DNA from: Calothrix sp. MO_192.B10
GTDB lineage: Bacteria; Cyanobacteriota; Cyanobacteriia; Cyanobacteriales; Nostocaceae
DNA: 32,167 bases
Assembly (NCBI GenBank): GCA_030065055.1
Contig: JASJDS010000011.1
Coordinates: 1 to 32,167 of the forward strand
Reading direction: 5' to 3'
Part shown: positions 15,619 to 23,971 of the stretch, one piece after another
Numbering within the stretch: position 1 is the stretch's first letter
Layout of the letters: every line of letters starts with the position of its first letter
Program-made: the position numbers and the translations under genes
Notes under the pieces: model-generated
What the model was told of the DNA's origin: nothing
The model's database searches: none
Seen by the model: the letters and a program-made list of their open reading frames with translations, nothing else

Positions 15619-15795
15619 ATGTCTCAAAGTACTAATGGTTCTAATATTATACAAGCGATCGCCCAAGTTCCTCAAAAAGTATTTAATTTTATTACCACTG
15701 CATTTGTGAGAATTTTCAGCCCCAGGGATGATGACTATCCGGAAACGGGCGTTCAACCCTTTGAAGGGGAACCTGCTGATAAACAAGACTATTAA
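15619..15795 (+). CDS. Small conserved-looking cyanobacterial protein, 58 aa
   Basis: The ATG at 15619 is preceded by TAGGAG with good spacing; the frame is open farther upstream into the GerMN gene, but that part is a shadow. The product has a central amphipathic segment, VPQKVFNFITTAFVRIFSP, then an acidic, Pro-rich tail with DDDYPETGVQPFEG. No domain is recognised. Its position 28 bp after the GerMN gene and before a terminator suggests a two-gene operon. It resembles small hypothetical proteins I recall from other cyanobacteria, but that is unverified. Confidence 0.7.
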   Translation: MSQSTNGSNIIQAIAQVPQKVFNFITTAFVRIFSPRDDDYPETGVQPFEGEPADKQDY

Positions 15796-15820
15796 TTGTT
15801 AACTTTTTGCAAAGCTATAG

Positions 15821-15853
15821 AGATCCCCGACTTTTTGCAAAAGTTGGGGATCT
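15821..15853 (+). terminator. Terminator-like hairpin after the GerMN operon
   Basis: AGATCCCCGACTTTT pairs with AAAAGTTGGGGATCT around a 3-base loop, with one wobble pair. No long T-run follows outside the stem. Confidence 0.6.
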
Positions 15854-15940
15854 GGGTATATGAATAAGATTGAATTTTAGGTATAATTCGGGAATTAGCT
15901 GATGATTTTCCTCATAAATGGGTATGCAAAATTGTTTATG

Positions 15941-16025
15941 TCATTGCGAGCGAAATGAAATGTAGCGAAGCAATCTCCAAGCCCTTGCGATTGCTTCATT
16001 CCGCTTCGCTTCATTCGCAATGACA
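15941..16025. repeat. TCATTGCGAGCG inverted-repeat unit
   Basis: TCATTGCGAGCGAAATGAA at the left is imperfectly complementary to TTCATTCGCAATGA at the right. GAAGCAATC modules are shared with the element at 7398-7622. It lies about 60 bp before the CHAT gene. Confidence 0.6.
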
Positions 16026-16085
16026 AATGTATATTTAATTTTGCACTACTACATAAATTTCACCTTTACGATTGCTATTGCCTGA

Positions 16086-16664
16086 ATGAAATGCGATCGC
16101 TCAGTAAAAATCCTCTTCTTAGCGGCAGACCCCAGTGATGCTGCTCGATTGCGTTTGGGGCAAGAATCACGAGATATTGGCGAAAGGCTGCAATTAGGTA
16201 AGGAAGGGGATAAGTATCAGCTAGAACAGCGATATTCTGTGAGGGTTGGGGATATCACTCAGTCCATATTTGACTTGGAACCTGAAATTATCCATTTCTC
16301 CGGGCATGGTACTGAAAAGGGCGAGCTGTGGTTTGAGAATGAACTGGGCAAGGTTCAGCCTGTGGAAGCCGATGCTTTAGCTGCCATGTTTGAGTTATTT
16401 GCTACACAAGTCAATTGTGTGGTGTTGAATGCTTGCTATTCTGAGATTCAGGCACAGGCAATTGCTGAACATATCCCCTTTGTGATTGGCATGAATGATG
16501 AGATTGGGGATGAAGCAGCGATTAACTTTGCTGTGGGTTTCTATAAGGCATTAGCGGCAAATCGTTCCATTGAAGATGCTTATAAGTTTGGTTGTGTGGA
16601 AATTCGCTTGCAGGGCATTCCAGAGCATCACAAACCAGTGATTCATGTAAAAAAAAAGATGTAA
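16086..16664 (+). CDS. CHAT-domain caspase-like protease (N-terminal part of a CHAT-AAA protein)
   Basis: CHAT is a clan CD cysteine-peptidase domain related to caspases and separase. The 192-aa ORF opens with VKILFLAADPSD, a common start of cyanobacterial CHAT proteins. It has the catalytic His74 in HFSGHG and Cys117 in VVLNACYSE, so the dyad is intact. The ORF ends VIHVKKKM at an A9 run (16649-16657). With one more A, the frame would continue as KKKDVIASKQSIPPNPF straight into the downstream ATPase. The C terminus is therefore probably an artefact of a frameshift, or a slippage product, of a longer CHAT-AAA protein. The only in-frame ATG near the start is 16086, in poor ribosome-binding context. 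Likely roles are regulated proteolysis, cell death or defence; the substrate is unknown. Confidence 0.88.
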   Translation: MKCDRSVKILFLAADPSDAARLRLGQESRDIGERLQLGKEGDKYQLEQRYSVRVGDITQSIFDLEPEIIHFSGHGTEKGELWFENELGKVQPVEADALAAMFELFATQVNCVVLNACYSEIQAQAIAEHIPFVIGMNDEIGDEAAINFAVGFYKALAANRSIEDAYKFGCVEIRLQGIPEHHKPVIHVKKKM

Positions 16665-17401
16665 TTGCCTCTAAACAATCCATACCCCCTAACCCCTTTG
16701 TGCCCCAAACTGGTAGAGTGGAAGACTCACAACAGCTTTTTGGTAGACGGCGAGAAATCCGGCGAGTATTTGAGACGTTGAATAGTGGTAGTAGTGTAGC
16801 ACTGATTGGCGAGCGATCGATTGGTAAGTCTTCCCTACTTTGGGCAATTTACCAACAGGCAGAAAGTCAACTCATGCCACCCCGCAAGCCGATTTATCTA
16901 GATATGAGCCAAGTCTATGATGAGGAGGACTTTTACTATGCACTGTGTTCTGAGGTAGGAATTAAGGAGTGCAAGGGCTATCGCTTGACTAGGGCTTTGG
17001 AAAAACAACATCCCCGGCTGCTGCTTTTACTGGATGAAATTGAGAAAATGACTTGGCAAGGTTTTACTAATCAGGTGAGGGGACAACTGCGGGGGTTGGC
17101 GAATGGACATGATGCACCTCTGCGGTTGGTGGTGGCTGCTTCTACTTCGTTGGATACACTATTTCCCGATAGTCATGAGTTGGGTATGGTTTCCCCTTTT
17201 CAGAATATTTGTCTGGAGGAAGAGATTAAATTGTGGGATGAAGGTACAATCCGTGATTTTATTAGTAGTCGTCTTGCATCAACTCCTATCCGGTTTACAG
17301 ATGAGGAAGTAATGCAAATTGTCATGGCAAGTCGCGGACATCCTCAGGAATTGATGCAGCTATGTCATCGAACCTATAGTCGGTATGTGGAGGGAATGTG
17401 A
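16592..17401 (+). CDS. AAA/STAND-like ATPase (C-terminal part of a CHAT-AAA protein, +1-A frame)
   Basis: The frame is open from a TTG at 16592, but codons before the A9 run overlap the CHAT gene out of frame and are a shadow. Real protein sequence begins after the run at DVIASK. It has a QLFGRRREI entry motif, Walker A IGERSIGKSSLL, Walker B LLLLLDEIEKM, an Arg-rich QVRGQLRGL and a lid ending with SRGHPQELMQLCH. This is a compact P-loop ATPase of the kind fused to CHAT and other effectors. No ATG precedes Walker A; a GTG at 16700 is possible but lacks a ribosome-binding site. Production thus needs polymerase or ribosome slippage, translational coupling, or it is a frameshifted pseudogene. 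It ends at GTGATGA, just before a repeat element. Confidence 0.8.
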   Translation: MCGNSLAGHSRASQTSDSCKKKDVIASKQSIPPNPFVPQTGRVEDSQQLFGRRREIRRVFETLNSGSSVALIGERSIGKSSLLWAIYQQAESQLMPPRKPIYLDMSQVYDEEDFYYALCSEVGIKECKGYRLTRALEKQHPRLLLLLDEIEKMTWQGFTNQVRGQLRGLANGHDAPLRLVVAASTSLDTLFPDSHELGMVSPFQNICLEEEIKLWDEGTIRDFISSRLASTPIRFTDEEVMQIVMASRGHPQELMQLCHRTYSRYVEGM

Positions 17402-17782
17402 TGAAAGATATTGCACAATTATCATCTTGCGTCCACAACCACCTAGGATTAAAATCCCAGGCTTATAGCCCAAGTCCACTCAAGTGGACTAAGATCGAGT
17501 TTTACATTAGTGACTGTGTTGATTGTCAAGCGATTATCGCTCTACCCAACAAAGTCTGGAAAATGTGGGATTACCCTGTGCAAACCTCTTCAACGTACAT
17601 TCCAACTTTGTTTTTAACCAAGCTACAACCCAAGCTATGCAATTTCAGGTTTTTGACTCTAACTAAACCATATTGGATTATCATCCTGCTTTCCAGTCCT
17701 CTTGAGAGGACTTTGCCTATTAGCCCGGAAATTGATTTCCGGGCGGGATTTGGGACAGGCTGAGAATCGCGGAGAAACCACC
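17402..17782. repeat. Multi-hairpin miniature element between the ATPase genes
   Basis: About 17432-17765 holds paired palindromes (AGTCCACTCAAGTGGACT near the left, AGTCCTCTTGAGAGGACT near the right, and GCCCGGAAATTGATTTCCGGGC). These resemble the inner element at 13473-13633 but surround about 190 bp of unrelated sequence. A 121-codon frame at 17398-17763 is contained in it and is not called. The promoter or ribosome-binding site of the next gene must lie here or at its end. Confidence 0.7.
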
Positions 17783-20446
17783 ATGAACCAAAAACCCCCC
17801 GTACCCCGCCTGGATTTAGCACCCAAACTCAAGCGTCCCCTCTCCCTGTGGAATCCATTGGATTATCTGCGCCTGTTGTACTGGGTGTTTTACTTTCCCC
17901 AAGCTTTGCGGTGGTATGTGGATACTTTTGGGGGTGGGTATATTCTAGAAAAAGATACATTTAAATTTATTTTTGAAAATACAACACATACTTCCTCTCA
18001 TAATAGAGAAAAGGCAGAAGGTAAAAAACATAATTTATTTGTTGCGATCTTTGATGCAACCTTTTGGAGAGCTTGTATAATTTTAGGCAAGCTATGGCAA
18101 TTACGGGCTAGAAATGCTGAGTTTCAGTTGCTTAGTCAAGGTTTAGTATTGATAGTTCCTATAGTATTAATTTTGCTTACTCCTCAATTGACAATCTTAA
18201 ATAAACCAGAACAGGGTACTGTATTGTTTAATACTGTATTTGCTCTGGGGGTGTCCTTGATACTGGGTATACCATTGGCATGGATGCTGATTAAGATACC
18301 TAACATAATATTGAAAATAACATCGCAATTAGCTTGGAATTTAGCTTGGGGCATTGCGGGGGGAGTAGATTCGCAAGTGCGGTGGATGGTGAAATTGTAT
18401 GTAGTACTGAGTGTTGGAGCTATCTGCAAAGCACTGTGGACTGGTTATGGCATCGATTCGTCATTATGGTATTTCATTGCCTTGATTTTGGCTATACTCC
18501 GTGTAGATATTTGGATTTTAGGTCTAGTACTTAGTATATTCAAGCCCTGGAATAGATATTTGCAAGTCCTCAATACTACCCCAATTCCCTTTCCATTATT
18601 GTCTTATAAGTTAAAAAAATGGCTACGACGGGATTGGAAAGAAGGAATTAATAACACTAAACAACTGCTGGTTTATACTCTTCAATTCATACCCATTACT
18701 CAGGCTGTAACTCAAGTGTTGGCTAAAACGCCTCCAGAACAAGTTATCGATTACGTAGCCCAACTAACAGAAGTTCCTTTCGGTTTGCAGTTAGTACGTT
18801 GTGCTTCTGCTTCTTTTGTAGAATCAACTGCTTCCTGCTCAGACATCCCAGGTTCCACTACTGCTGGTTTCTGGTATCTCCACGAAAAAGAACCAGCCAA
18901 AGCAGAGAAGACTTTTAAAGTGGTGCGTTCTCTTCCCTATGGCGAGGAAATATACATCCTCGCTCAAACTCTAGCCATCTTTCACGAAGCCGAGGAAATT
19001 ACTACTATCACTGCCATCAACCCACCTTCCTCTTCTTACCAAAGAATTGACAAAGAAGGGTTACTGCGCCCAAATACTTGGCAAGCCATTGCCAGCCTAC
19101 ATCGCGTCATTGAAGATACCCAACTTATCCAACACAGCGTATCTCGTGCAACCCGTGCATTTGCCCTCAACCGCGCCCAAGGTGAACTGACAAACATCCT
19201 CAATCATCCCGAAACCATTCCAGAAGCGGAACGAGGGCTAATTATAGAAATTGCCCAGAATTGGCAAAAAGCCCTTCTACAAGTAGCTGGAGAAGTAGGG
19301 GAAATTTCCATCACTAAACCTGTCCGTAATCCTTACATTATCGGCGATCCCGTTTTAGGGGAACGTTTCGTAGGAAGGGAAGATGTAATGAGACAGCTAG
19401 AAGAACTTTGGGTGACGAATGAATGCCTACAATCTCTAGTTCTCTACGGACACAGGCGCATGGGTAAAACTTCTATCCTGCGTAATGCAGCTAACTCTGT
19501 AGGTTCTGGGGTAAAGGTAGCCTATATCAATATGCTGAATGCGGGCAATATTTCCCAGGGAGTTGGTGAGGTGCTGATGGCAATTTGTGATGTTATTGCC
19601 GAAACTGTAAACCTTCCACCTCCCGGTGATGCAGATTTGCTCAATCTTCCTTACCGCAGGTTTGAACGCTATTTGAAACAAATTGTAGAAACGCAATTAA
19701 TCCCCTCTCAACAAGGTTTAATTATCGCCCTTGACGAGTTCGAGAAAATCGAAGAACTGATTGAGGCAGAAAAAATCCCATCTGATTTTATGGGGTATCT
19801 GCGGGGGTTGGTGCAAATGTATTCTCAAATCGCCTTCGCCTTTGCAGGTTTACACACCTTGGAGGAGATGACAGCAGATTACTTCCAACCCTTCTTTGCC
19901 AGCGTCATTCCCATCCATGTTGGGTTCATGGAACGTGCAGCTACCCGCCAAATCCTTGCTAACCCCATAGATATAGGAGATATCGCGTCTGAAGATTTTC
20001 CCCTGGACTACACCCCAGAAGCCCTAGATAAAATTTATCACCTCACCCACGGACAACCATATTTAGTACAGTTAGTGGGATTCCAGCTAGTTCGCCGCTA
20101 CAATGACCAAGTGTTTGAAATGGGACATTCCCGTGACCCTATTTTTACGGTGGATGATGTGGAAGCGGTGGTTAATCCTGAGTTCTTCAAGCGGGGACGC
20201 TACTATTTTGATGGGGTTTGGAGTCAAGCAACGCAGGATGTGGCTGGGCAACAAGAAATACTGCGGGCGTTAGCACCTCATCCCCAGGGATTGAGTTTGG
20301 ATGAGTTAGCGGAGGTTACGGGTATAAATTGTCAAGGCGTTCAAGATAGCCTTGGTACCCTGGAGCGCCATGATGTGGTGAAAGAGAATCAGGGGCGTTG
20401 GCAAATTGTTGTGGAGTTGTTTCGCCGATGGGTTTTGCAACAGTAA
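17783..20446 (+). CDS. Membrane-anchored STAND-like AAA ATPase with C-terminal winged helix
   Basis: Start taken as ATG 17783 (MNQKPPVPRLDL, 887 aa), with GGAG nine bases upstream. The frame is open to 17702, but that part overlaps the repeat. Residues about 115-255 contain four to six hydrophobic helices (LVLIVPIVLILL, VFALGVSLILGIPLAWML, YFIALILAILRVDIWILGLVL). A helical middle follows, then a P-loop NTPase with FVGREDVMRQLEELW at about 528, Walker A GHRRMGKTS at about 556 and Walker B GLIIALDEFEKIEE at about 645. The last 60 residues look like a winged helix (LSLDELAEVTGINCQGVQDSLGTLERHDVV). The order resembles STAND/ORC-like sensors that oligomerise on a trigger. The protein would sit at a membrane with its ATPase in the cytoplasm. 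Its co-orientation with the CHAT-AAA genes suggests a joint system. Confidence 0.85.
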   Translation: MNQKPPVPRLDLAPKLKRPLSLWNPLDYLRLLYWVFYFPQALRWYVDTFGGGYILEKDTFKFIFENTTHTSSHNREKAEGKKHNLFVAIFDATFWRACIILGKLWQLRARNAEFQLLSQGLVLIVPIVLILLTPQLTILNKPEQGTVLFNTVFALGVSLILGIPLAWMLIKIPNIILKITSQLAWNLAWGIAGGVDSQVRWMVKLYVVLSVGAICKALWTGYGIDSSLWYFIALILAILRVDIWILGLVLSIFKPWNRYLQVLNTTPIPFPLLSYKLKKWLRRDWKEGINNTKQLLVYTLQFIPITQAVTQVLAKTPPEQVIDYVAQLTEVPFGLQLVRCASASFVESTASCSDIPGSTTAGFWYLHEKEPAKAEKTFKVVRSLPYGEEIYILAQTLAIFHEAEEITTITAINPPSSSYQRIDKEGLLRPNTWQAIASLHRVIEDTQLIQHSVSRATRAFALNRAQGELTNILNHPETIPEAERGLIIEIAQNWQKALLQVAGEVGEISITKPVRNPYIIGDPVLGERFVGREDVMRQLEELWVTNECLQSLVLYGHRRMGKTSILRNAANSVGSGVKVAYINMLNAGNISQGVGEVLMAICDVIAETVNLPPPGDADLLNLPYRRFERYLKQIVETQLIPSQQGLIIALDEFEKIEELIEAEKIPSDFMGYLRGLVQMYSQIAFAFAGLHTLEEMTADYFQPFFASVIPIHVGFMERAATRQILANPIDIGDIASEDFPLDYTPEALDKIYHLTHGQPYLVQLVGFQLVRRYNDQVFEMGHSRDPIFTVDDVEAVVNPEFFKRGRYYFDGVWSQATQDVAGQQEILRALAPHPQGLSLDELAEVTGINCQGVQDSLGTLERHDVVKENQGRWQIVVELFRRWVLQQ

Positions 20447-20900
20447 CTTTGAGAAATTTGGCGAGCATTCTAATTTTATGCAATACCCACTGAAGGATTC
20501 GAGTCAGATTATTTGGCGTTGCAAGATATGCATTTTTATCTCACGCAGAGGCGCAGAGGCGCAGAGAAGGAGAGTTTAAGATAGCTAGCTTGAAAATAGG
20601 GAGTTCAGGAGTAGGGGCGGGGTTTCCCCGCCCAGAGTGAGGGAATTATTTTCATCTGCAGGTTGTGTACAAACGTTCATGAGGGGCTAGCTAGAAAATA
20701 GTTAATCAGCGCGGAGTTTGTAGGGGCGCATTGCGTGCGCCCTTGAGGTGTTAGTCACCCCCGCATTTTCATCCTTGGTTGTGGGATTTTCCCGTGGGGG
20801 GCTGATTTGTCGAGTTTATATTCCAATTCAACAATGCTGATTAAACCACATCTACTTTGAAACCCATAGTTTTTGCTTACGAATATTCAATCGGTTGAAA

Positions 20901-21016
20901 GGGCACGGCATCACTCAGCTTACAACCTATGGAACAATATTGTTGATGCCGTTGAGCTGGGCACGGCATCACTCAGCTTACAACCTATGAAACAATATTG
21001 TTGATGCCGTGCCCCT
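20901..21016. repeat. Two tandem GGGCACGGCAT...ATGCCGTGCCC hairpin repeats
   Basis: Copies at 20901-20951 and 20959-21016 are near-identical over about 50 bp, with inverted ends GGGCACGGCAT / ATGCCGTGCCC (the first copy lacks the last bases). Each encloses ACAATATTGTTGATGCC. Other copies are at 22257-22313 and 27272-27330, plus a partial one near 22048-22068. Confidence 0.8.
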
Positions 21017-21090
21017 ACAGGATAATTGTTGATTTTTTGGTATTCCCTTTGAACGGAAAACTCCAGTTCTCAAGATGGATGAGGTTTATT

Positions 21091-21285
21091 TCAACTGATA
21101 ACTTGTAGCATTCTCAACTAGCCCAAATGTCCGCCTAGGAATGAATTCCCAGGCTCATATACAAAGTCTGATAAATCAGACTAAAGGCGTGGAGTGCGTT
21201 TTAACGTACTTGGTTTATTAGCCTTGAAATTTATTTCCAGGTGGGAATGTGGGCTAAACGACATTGGTGCAAGTTCTCAGTTTCT
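21091..21285. repeat. Uninterrupted copy of the multi-hairpin element
   Basis: This is the cleanest copy. Ends are AACTTG-AGCATTCTCAACTAGCCC (left) and GGGCTAAACGACATTGGTGCAAGTT (right), imperfect inverted repeats. Internal palindromes include AGTCTGATAAATCAGACT. Its reverse complement contains the empty version of the site where the inner element sits at 13465-13641. Confidence 0.75.
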
Positions 21286-21353
21286 ACCTCTTTTCCACCA
21301 AAAATAAATCCATTTTGGTTTGAGGTGTGTATAACTAATGAACCCTCAAATGG

Positions 21354-21896
21354 ATGGACTCTATCACCATGAATCAGCTACGCAACATACGTCCGCGATT
21401 AATGAAGTTAACCTTAGCAGCAACTTTAGGCATGACAACCATACTTGCTGCTTGTAGCGACACAGACACTGTTGCGAATAATGCTAACCAGGCTCAGGAA
21501 AATCCGGCTCAAACTACTTCAGCGAAAACTGCTCAAAATGTACAGCCTTTAGCACAAGAATTACAAGGTAAGCCTGTTGTTGTCGATATTTTTGCGACTT
21601 GGTGCGCGGGATGTCGCAAAATTAAGCCAACCTTGGAAGCTATAAAGAAAGATTATGCTGATACTGCAAATTTTGTGGTTTTAGATGTCACGGATAAAGG
21701 AACAACTCAAGCTGCCGAAGCAAAGGCTAAACAATTAGGTTTGGAAGATTTTTTTAAAACTCATAAGTCTAAAACAGCTACGGTTGGTATTCTCGATCCC
21801 GGTACTGGTAAGGTTTTGAAATTGTTTCAAAAAAATCCGAATCAGGGCGATTATGTAGCAGTGTTAGATTCTGCTATTAAGAACATCAAGAAATAA
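21354..21896 (+). CDS. Thioredoxin-fold lipoprotein
   Basis: The 180-aa precursor has a basic N terminus, a hydrophobic segment and a lipobox ending ILAAC (Cys34 from the first ATG), so it is a membrane-tethered lipoprotein facing the periplasm or lumen. A Gln/Ala/Asn-rich linker follows, then a thioredoxin domain with ATWCAGCRKIKP (Cys84, Cys87) and a VVDIF strand. The usual cis-proline loop is less clear (KTATVGILD). It would pass electrons or disulfides to exported proteins. Start may be 21354 or 21369; neither has a clear ribosome-binding site. The CcdA-like gene downstream is a natural electron donor, although 600 bp of repeats separate them. Confidence 0.88.
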   Translation: MDSITMNQLRNIRPRLMKLTLAATLGMTTILAACSDTDTVANNANQAQENPAQTTSAKTAQNVQPLAQELQGKPVVVDIFATWCAGCRKIKPTLEAIKKDYADTANFVVLDVTDKGTTQAAEAKAKQLGLEDFFKTHKSKTATVGILDPGTGKVLKLFQKNPNQGDYVAVLDSAIKNIKK

Positions 21897-22494
21897 GTTT
21901 TAATTTCTTTTAATTATCAGATTTTTGATGAGGTGATATCTCAAATCTGAGATGTAAGTAGGGTGGGCATTGCCCACCTTATACCATTTTCAAAAAAGAA
22001 TACGACAGATGGGTAGGGAACATCAGAGTGATAATTTTATACACCAAAAGATTGTAGATGCCGTGCCCTTGCGTATGGACACGGTACCAGTAGCGCAGTG
22101 GCTTGCCGAAGGCTAGGGTAGAGTAACCCAACTACCAAAAATATTGTTACTGTTGGGTTTCACTCCGTTTAACCCAACCTACATTTAATTACAAGTGTTT
22201 ATCCGAACTTGCAATCACCTTGCAGCTAACGCGCCTGGAGAAAATAATGGGTTGTGGGGCACGGCGATATTCAGTCGCACGCATCTTGTCAAGATTGTGG
22301 ATGCCGTGCCCCTACCATGAATATTACTTGCACCCACCTTGACAGGGCTAGGTGGGCATTGCCCATCTTACTTTTATGGAGAAAGTGCAAAGTATTTGTT
22401 TTCAAAAAAACGTGATTTTATAAATCCATTTTCGCGTCAGATATGTATAAATAATAGGCTCGAATTTTATAGTTAATTTTCCAGGAGTATTTTT
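21897..22494. other. Gene-free repeat stretch between the thioredoxin and CcdA-like genes
   Basis: It contains a hairpin GGTGGGCATTGCCCACC at about 21961-21978 that may end the thioredoxin transcript. It also has an AACCCAAC repeat (about 22122-22184), a GGGGCACGGCG..ATGCCGTGCCCC hairpin (22257-22313) and a second GGTGGGCATTGCCCATC hairpin (about 22351-22368). No ORF. The last 90 bp are AT-rich and likely hold the promoter of the next gene. Confidence 0.65.
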
Positions 22495-23376
22495 ATGAGT
22501 TCTGAACCAGATTACAATCAAAAGGGCATTATTGCCCACAACAAGGCATATTCACAAACATCAAATAAAACTAAACTGAAACTGCAAAAATTCTGGTTAC
22601 TGGGCTTGTTATTTGTCGGTACTATTATTTTAATTGTGTTTGGCAATCAATTCCAAAGCTGGTATGACAGCATGGAAAATTTTGTATCTGTCATCGAAGC
22701 TCCTTTCCAAAAATGGTTGGAAAGTCAAGAAACTAATAGTCCTTTCATTCTCATCCCTTTAGCTTTTGTTGGTGGCTTAATTGCGAGTATTTCTCCCTGT
22801 ATTTTATCCCTCTTACCAGTGAACCTCAGTTACATTGGCACTTTAAAAATTACTTCTCGTCGGGATGCATTTGCCAAGGCAGGGTTATTTGTTTTAGGAG
22901 CAATCACTGTATTTAGCTTATTTGGTTTATTCGCATCTTTGGCATCGGCAGCTATGGTGGAATTTCGCGGATACGTCAACGTAGTTGTTGGTGTGGTGAT
23001 TCTCTTAATGGGTTTGAGCTTTGCCGGTTTAATTCACCTACCTTTGCCTAAGAAACAATTTTCTATCCCAGTTGCTGGCCCCTATGGTGTGGGTTTAACC
23101 TTTGCTTTGGTAACTTCTCCCTGTGCTAGTCCGGTATTATTTGCGGTGTTGGCAGCCGCAGCAGCTACGGGTTCTCAAATCCTTAGTATACTGACAATGG
23201 TTACTTATGCCATAGGTTATACTGCGGTGATTTTCTGCGCTAGTTTGTTCGCTGGGCTGGTAAAACAAAGCCGCTTGTTGCTAACTCAATCTGATTGGGT
23301 AATCCGCTTAGGAAGTGCTTTACTGATTCTGGCAGGAGGCTATTATTTGGTAGCTGGCATTCGCTGGTTTATGTGA
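22495..23376 (+). CDS. CcdA/DsbD-like thiol-disulfide transmembrane transporter
   Basis: CcdA-family proteins carry reducing equivalents across the membrane from cytoplasmic thioredoxin to outside thiol proteins, for example in cytochrome c maturation. The 293-aa protein has an N-terminal extension of about 80 residues with one helix (FWLLGLLFVGTIILIVFG). The CcdA core follows, with the two conserved redox cysteines, Cys102 in SISPCILSLLP and Cys210 in VTSPCASPVL, and six further helices. The extension is longer than in typical CcdA (about 240 aa). An AGGAG lies ahead of the ATG. The upstream thioredoxin lipoprotein is a likely partner; the ECF sigma gene follows by 35 bp. Confidence 0.9.
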   Translation: MSSEPDYNQKGIIAHNKAYSQTSNKTKLKLQKFWLLGLLFVGTIILIVFGNQFQSWYDSMENFVSVIEAPFQKWLESQETNSPFILIPLAFVGGLIASISPCILSLLPVNLSYIGTLKITSRRDAFAKAGLFVLGAITVFSLFGLFASLASAAMVEFRGYVNVVVGVVILLMGLSFAGLIHLPLPKKQFSIPVAGPYGVGLTFALVTSPCASPVLFAVLAAAAATGSQILSILTMVTYAIGYTAVIFCASLFAGLVKQSRLLLTQSDWVIRLGSALLILAGGYYLVAGIRWFM

Positions 23377-23411
23377 AATCACGAGGCTGGAAATCCAGAA
23401 TAGTTTGAAGA

Positions 23412-23969
23412 ATGAGTGTATCAAATCTGACTGATATAGAACTATTTCAAGCTTTGCAATCAGGCGATTTATCAGCATTAGGTGTTGTATATGATCGCTA
23501 CGGTGAGGCTGTGTACCGTCTGGCTTTGCGAATTTTGGGGGATGGGACTGAAGCTGAAGATTTAACCCAGGAGATTTTTCTCGCTTTTTGGCGCGATTCT
23601 AAGTACGATCCACATAGGGGTTCTATGATTGTGTTTCTATTGACTATGACTAGATCCAGGGCAATTAATCGTCTGCGTCAAAAGCGATCGCAACAACAAC
23701 TCCTACAACGATGTCAGCGTAGTATGCCTACGGATGCTGACAATAGCCCCATGAATAATGTTTCTGTGCAGGAAATTTCTCACATAGTCGGTGAGGCGTT
23801 GCAAGAATTACCAGAGAATCAGCGTCAAGTACTGAAGATGGCTTATTATCAAGGACTCAGCCAATCGGAAATTACCCATGAGTTAAATATACCTTTGGGA
23901 ACCGTAAAAACACGGACACGGCAAGGACTTTTGAAGTTGAGAAAATTATTGAAGGATTTAGTAGATTAA
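23412..23969 (+). CDS. ECF-type RNA polymerase sigma factor
   Basis: The 185-aa protein has region 2 (YDRYGEAVYRLALRILGD, EAEDLTQEIFLAFWR with the core-binding helix) and region 4 (LQELPENQRQVLKMAYYQGLSQSEIAxxL-like helix-turn-helix, GTVKTRTRQGLLKLRKLL). It lacks sigma regions 1 and 3, as extracytoplasmic-function sigmas do. The anti-sigma gene starts 2 bp after its stop, so the two are translationally coupled and the sigma is presumably held inactive at the membrane. The thioredoxin and CcdA genes upstream make an envelope redox signal plausible, but that is inference. Confidence 0.95.
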   Translation: MSVSNLTDIELFQALQSGDLSALGVVYDRYGEAVYRLALRILGDGTEAEDLTQEIFLAFWRDSKYDPHRGSMIVFLLTMTRSRAINRLRQKRSQQQLLQRCQRSMPTDADNSPMNNVSVQEISHIVGEALQELPENQRQVLKMAYYQGLSQSEITHELNIPLGTVKTRTRQGLLKLRKLLKDLVD

Positions 23970-23971
23970 TT

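Larger units (their letters stand above)
20447..21353. other. Gene-free repeat array
   Basis: No ORF is supported. In order: a GCAGAGGCGCAGAG tandem (about 20545-20565), a GGGGCGGGGTTTCCCCGCCC palindrome (20615-20634), a GAATTATTTTCATC-TTGGTTGTG module, a GGGCGCA..TGCGTGCGCCC palindrome (20723-20741), two copies of the GGGCACGGCAT hairpin repeat, a GATGGATGAGG module and a multi-hairpin element. The same modules recur in similar order at 26430-27395. Confidence 0.75.

Noticed and set aside
17398-17763. 121-codon plus-strand frame directly after the AAA ATPase gene
   Set aside because: It lies inside a palindrome-rich miniature element, has no ribosome-binding site and its protein has no domain-like pattern.
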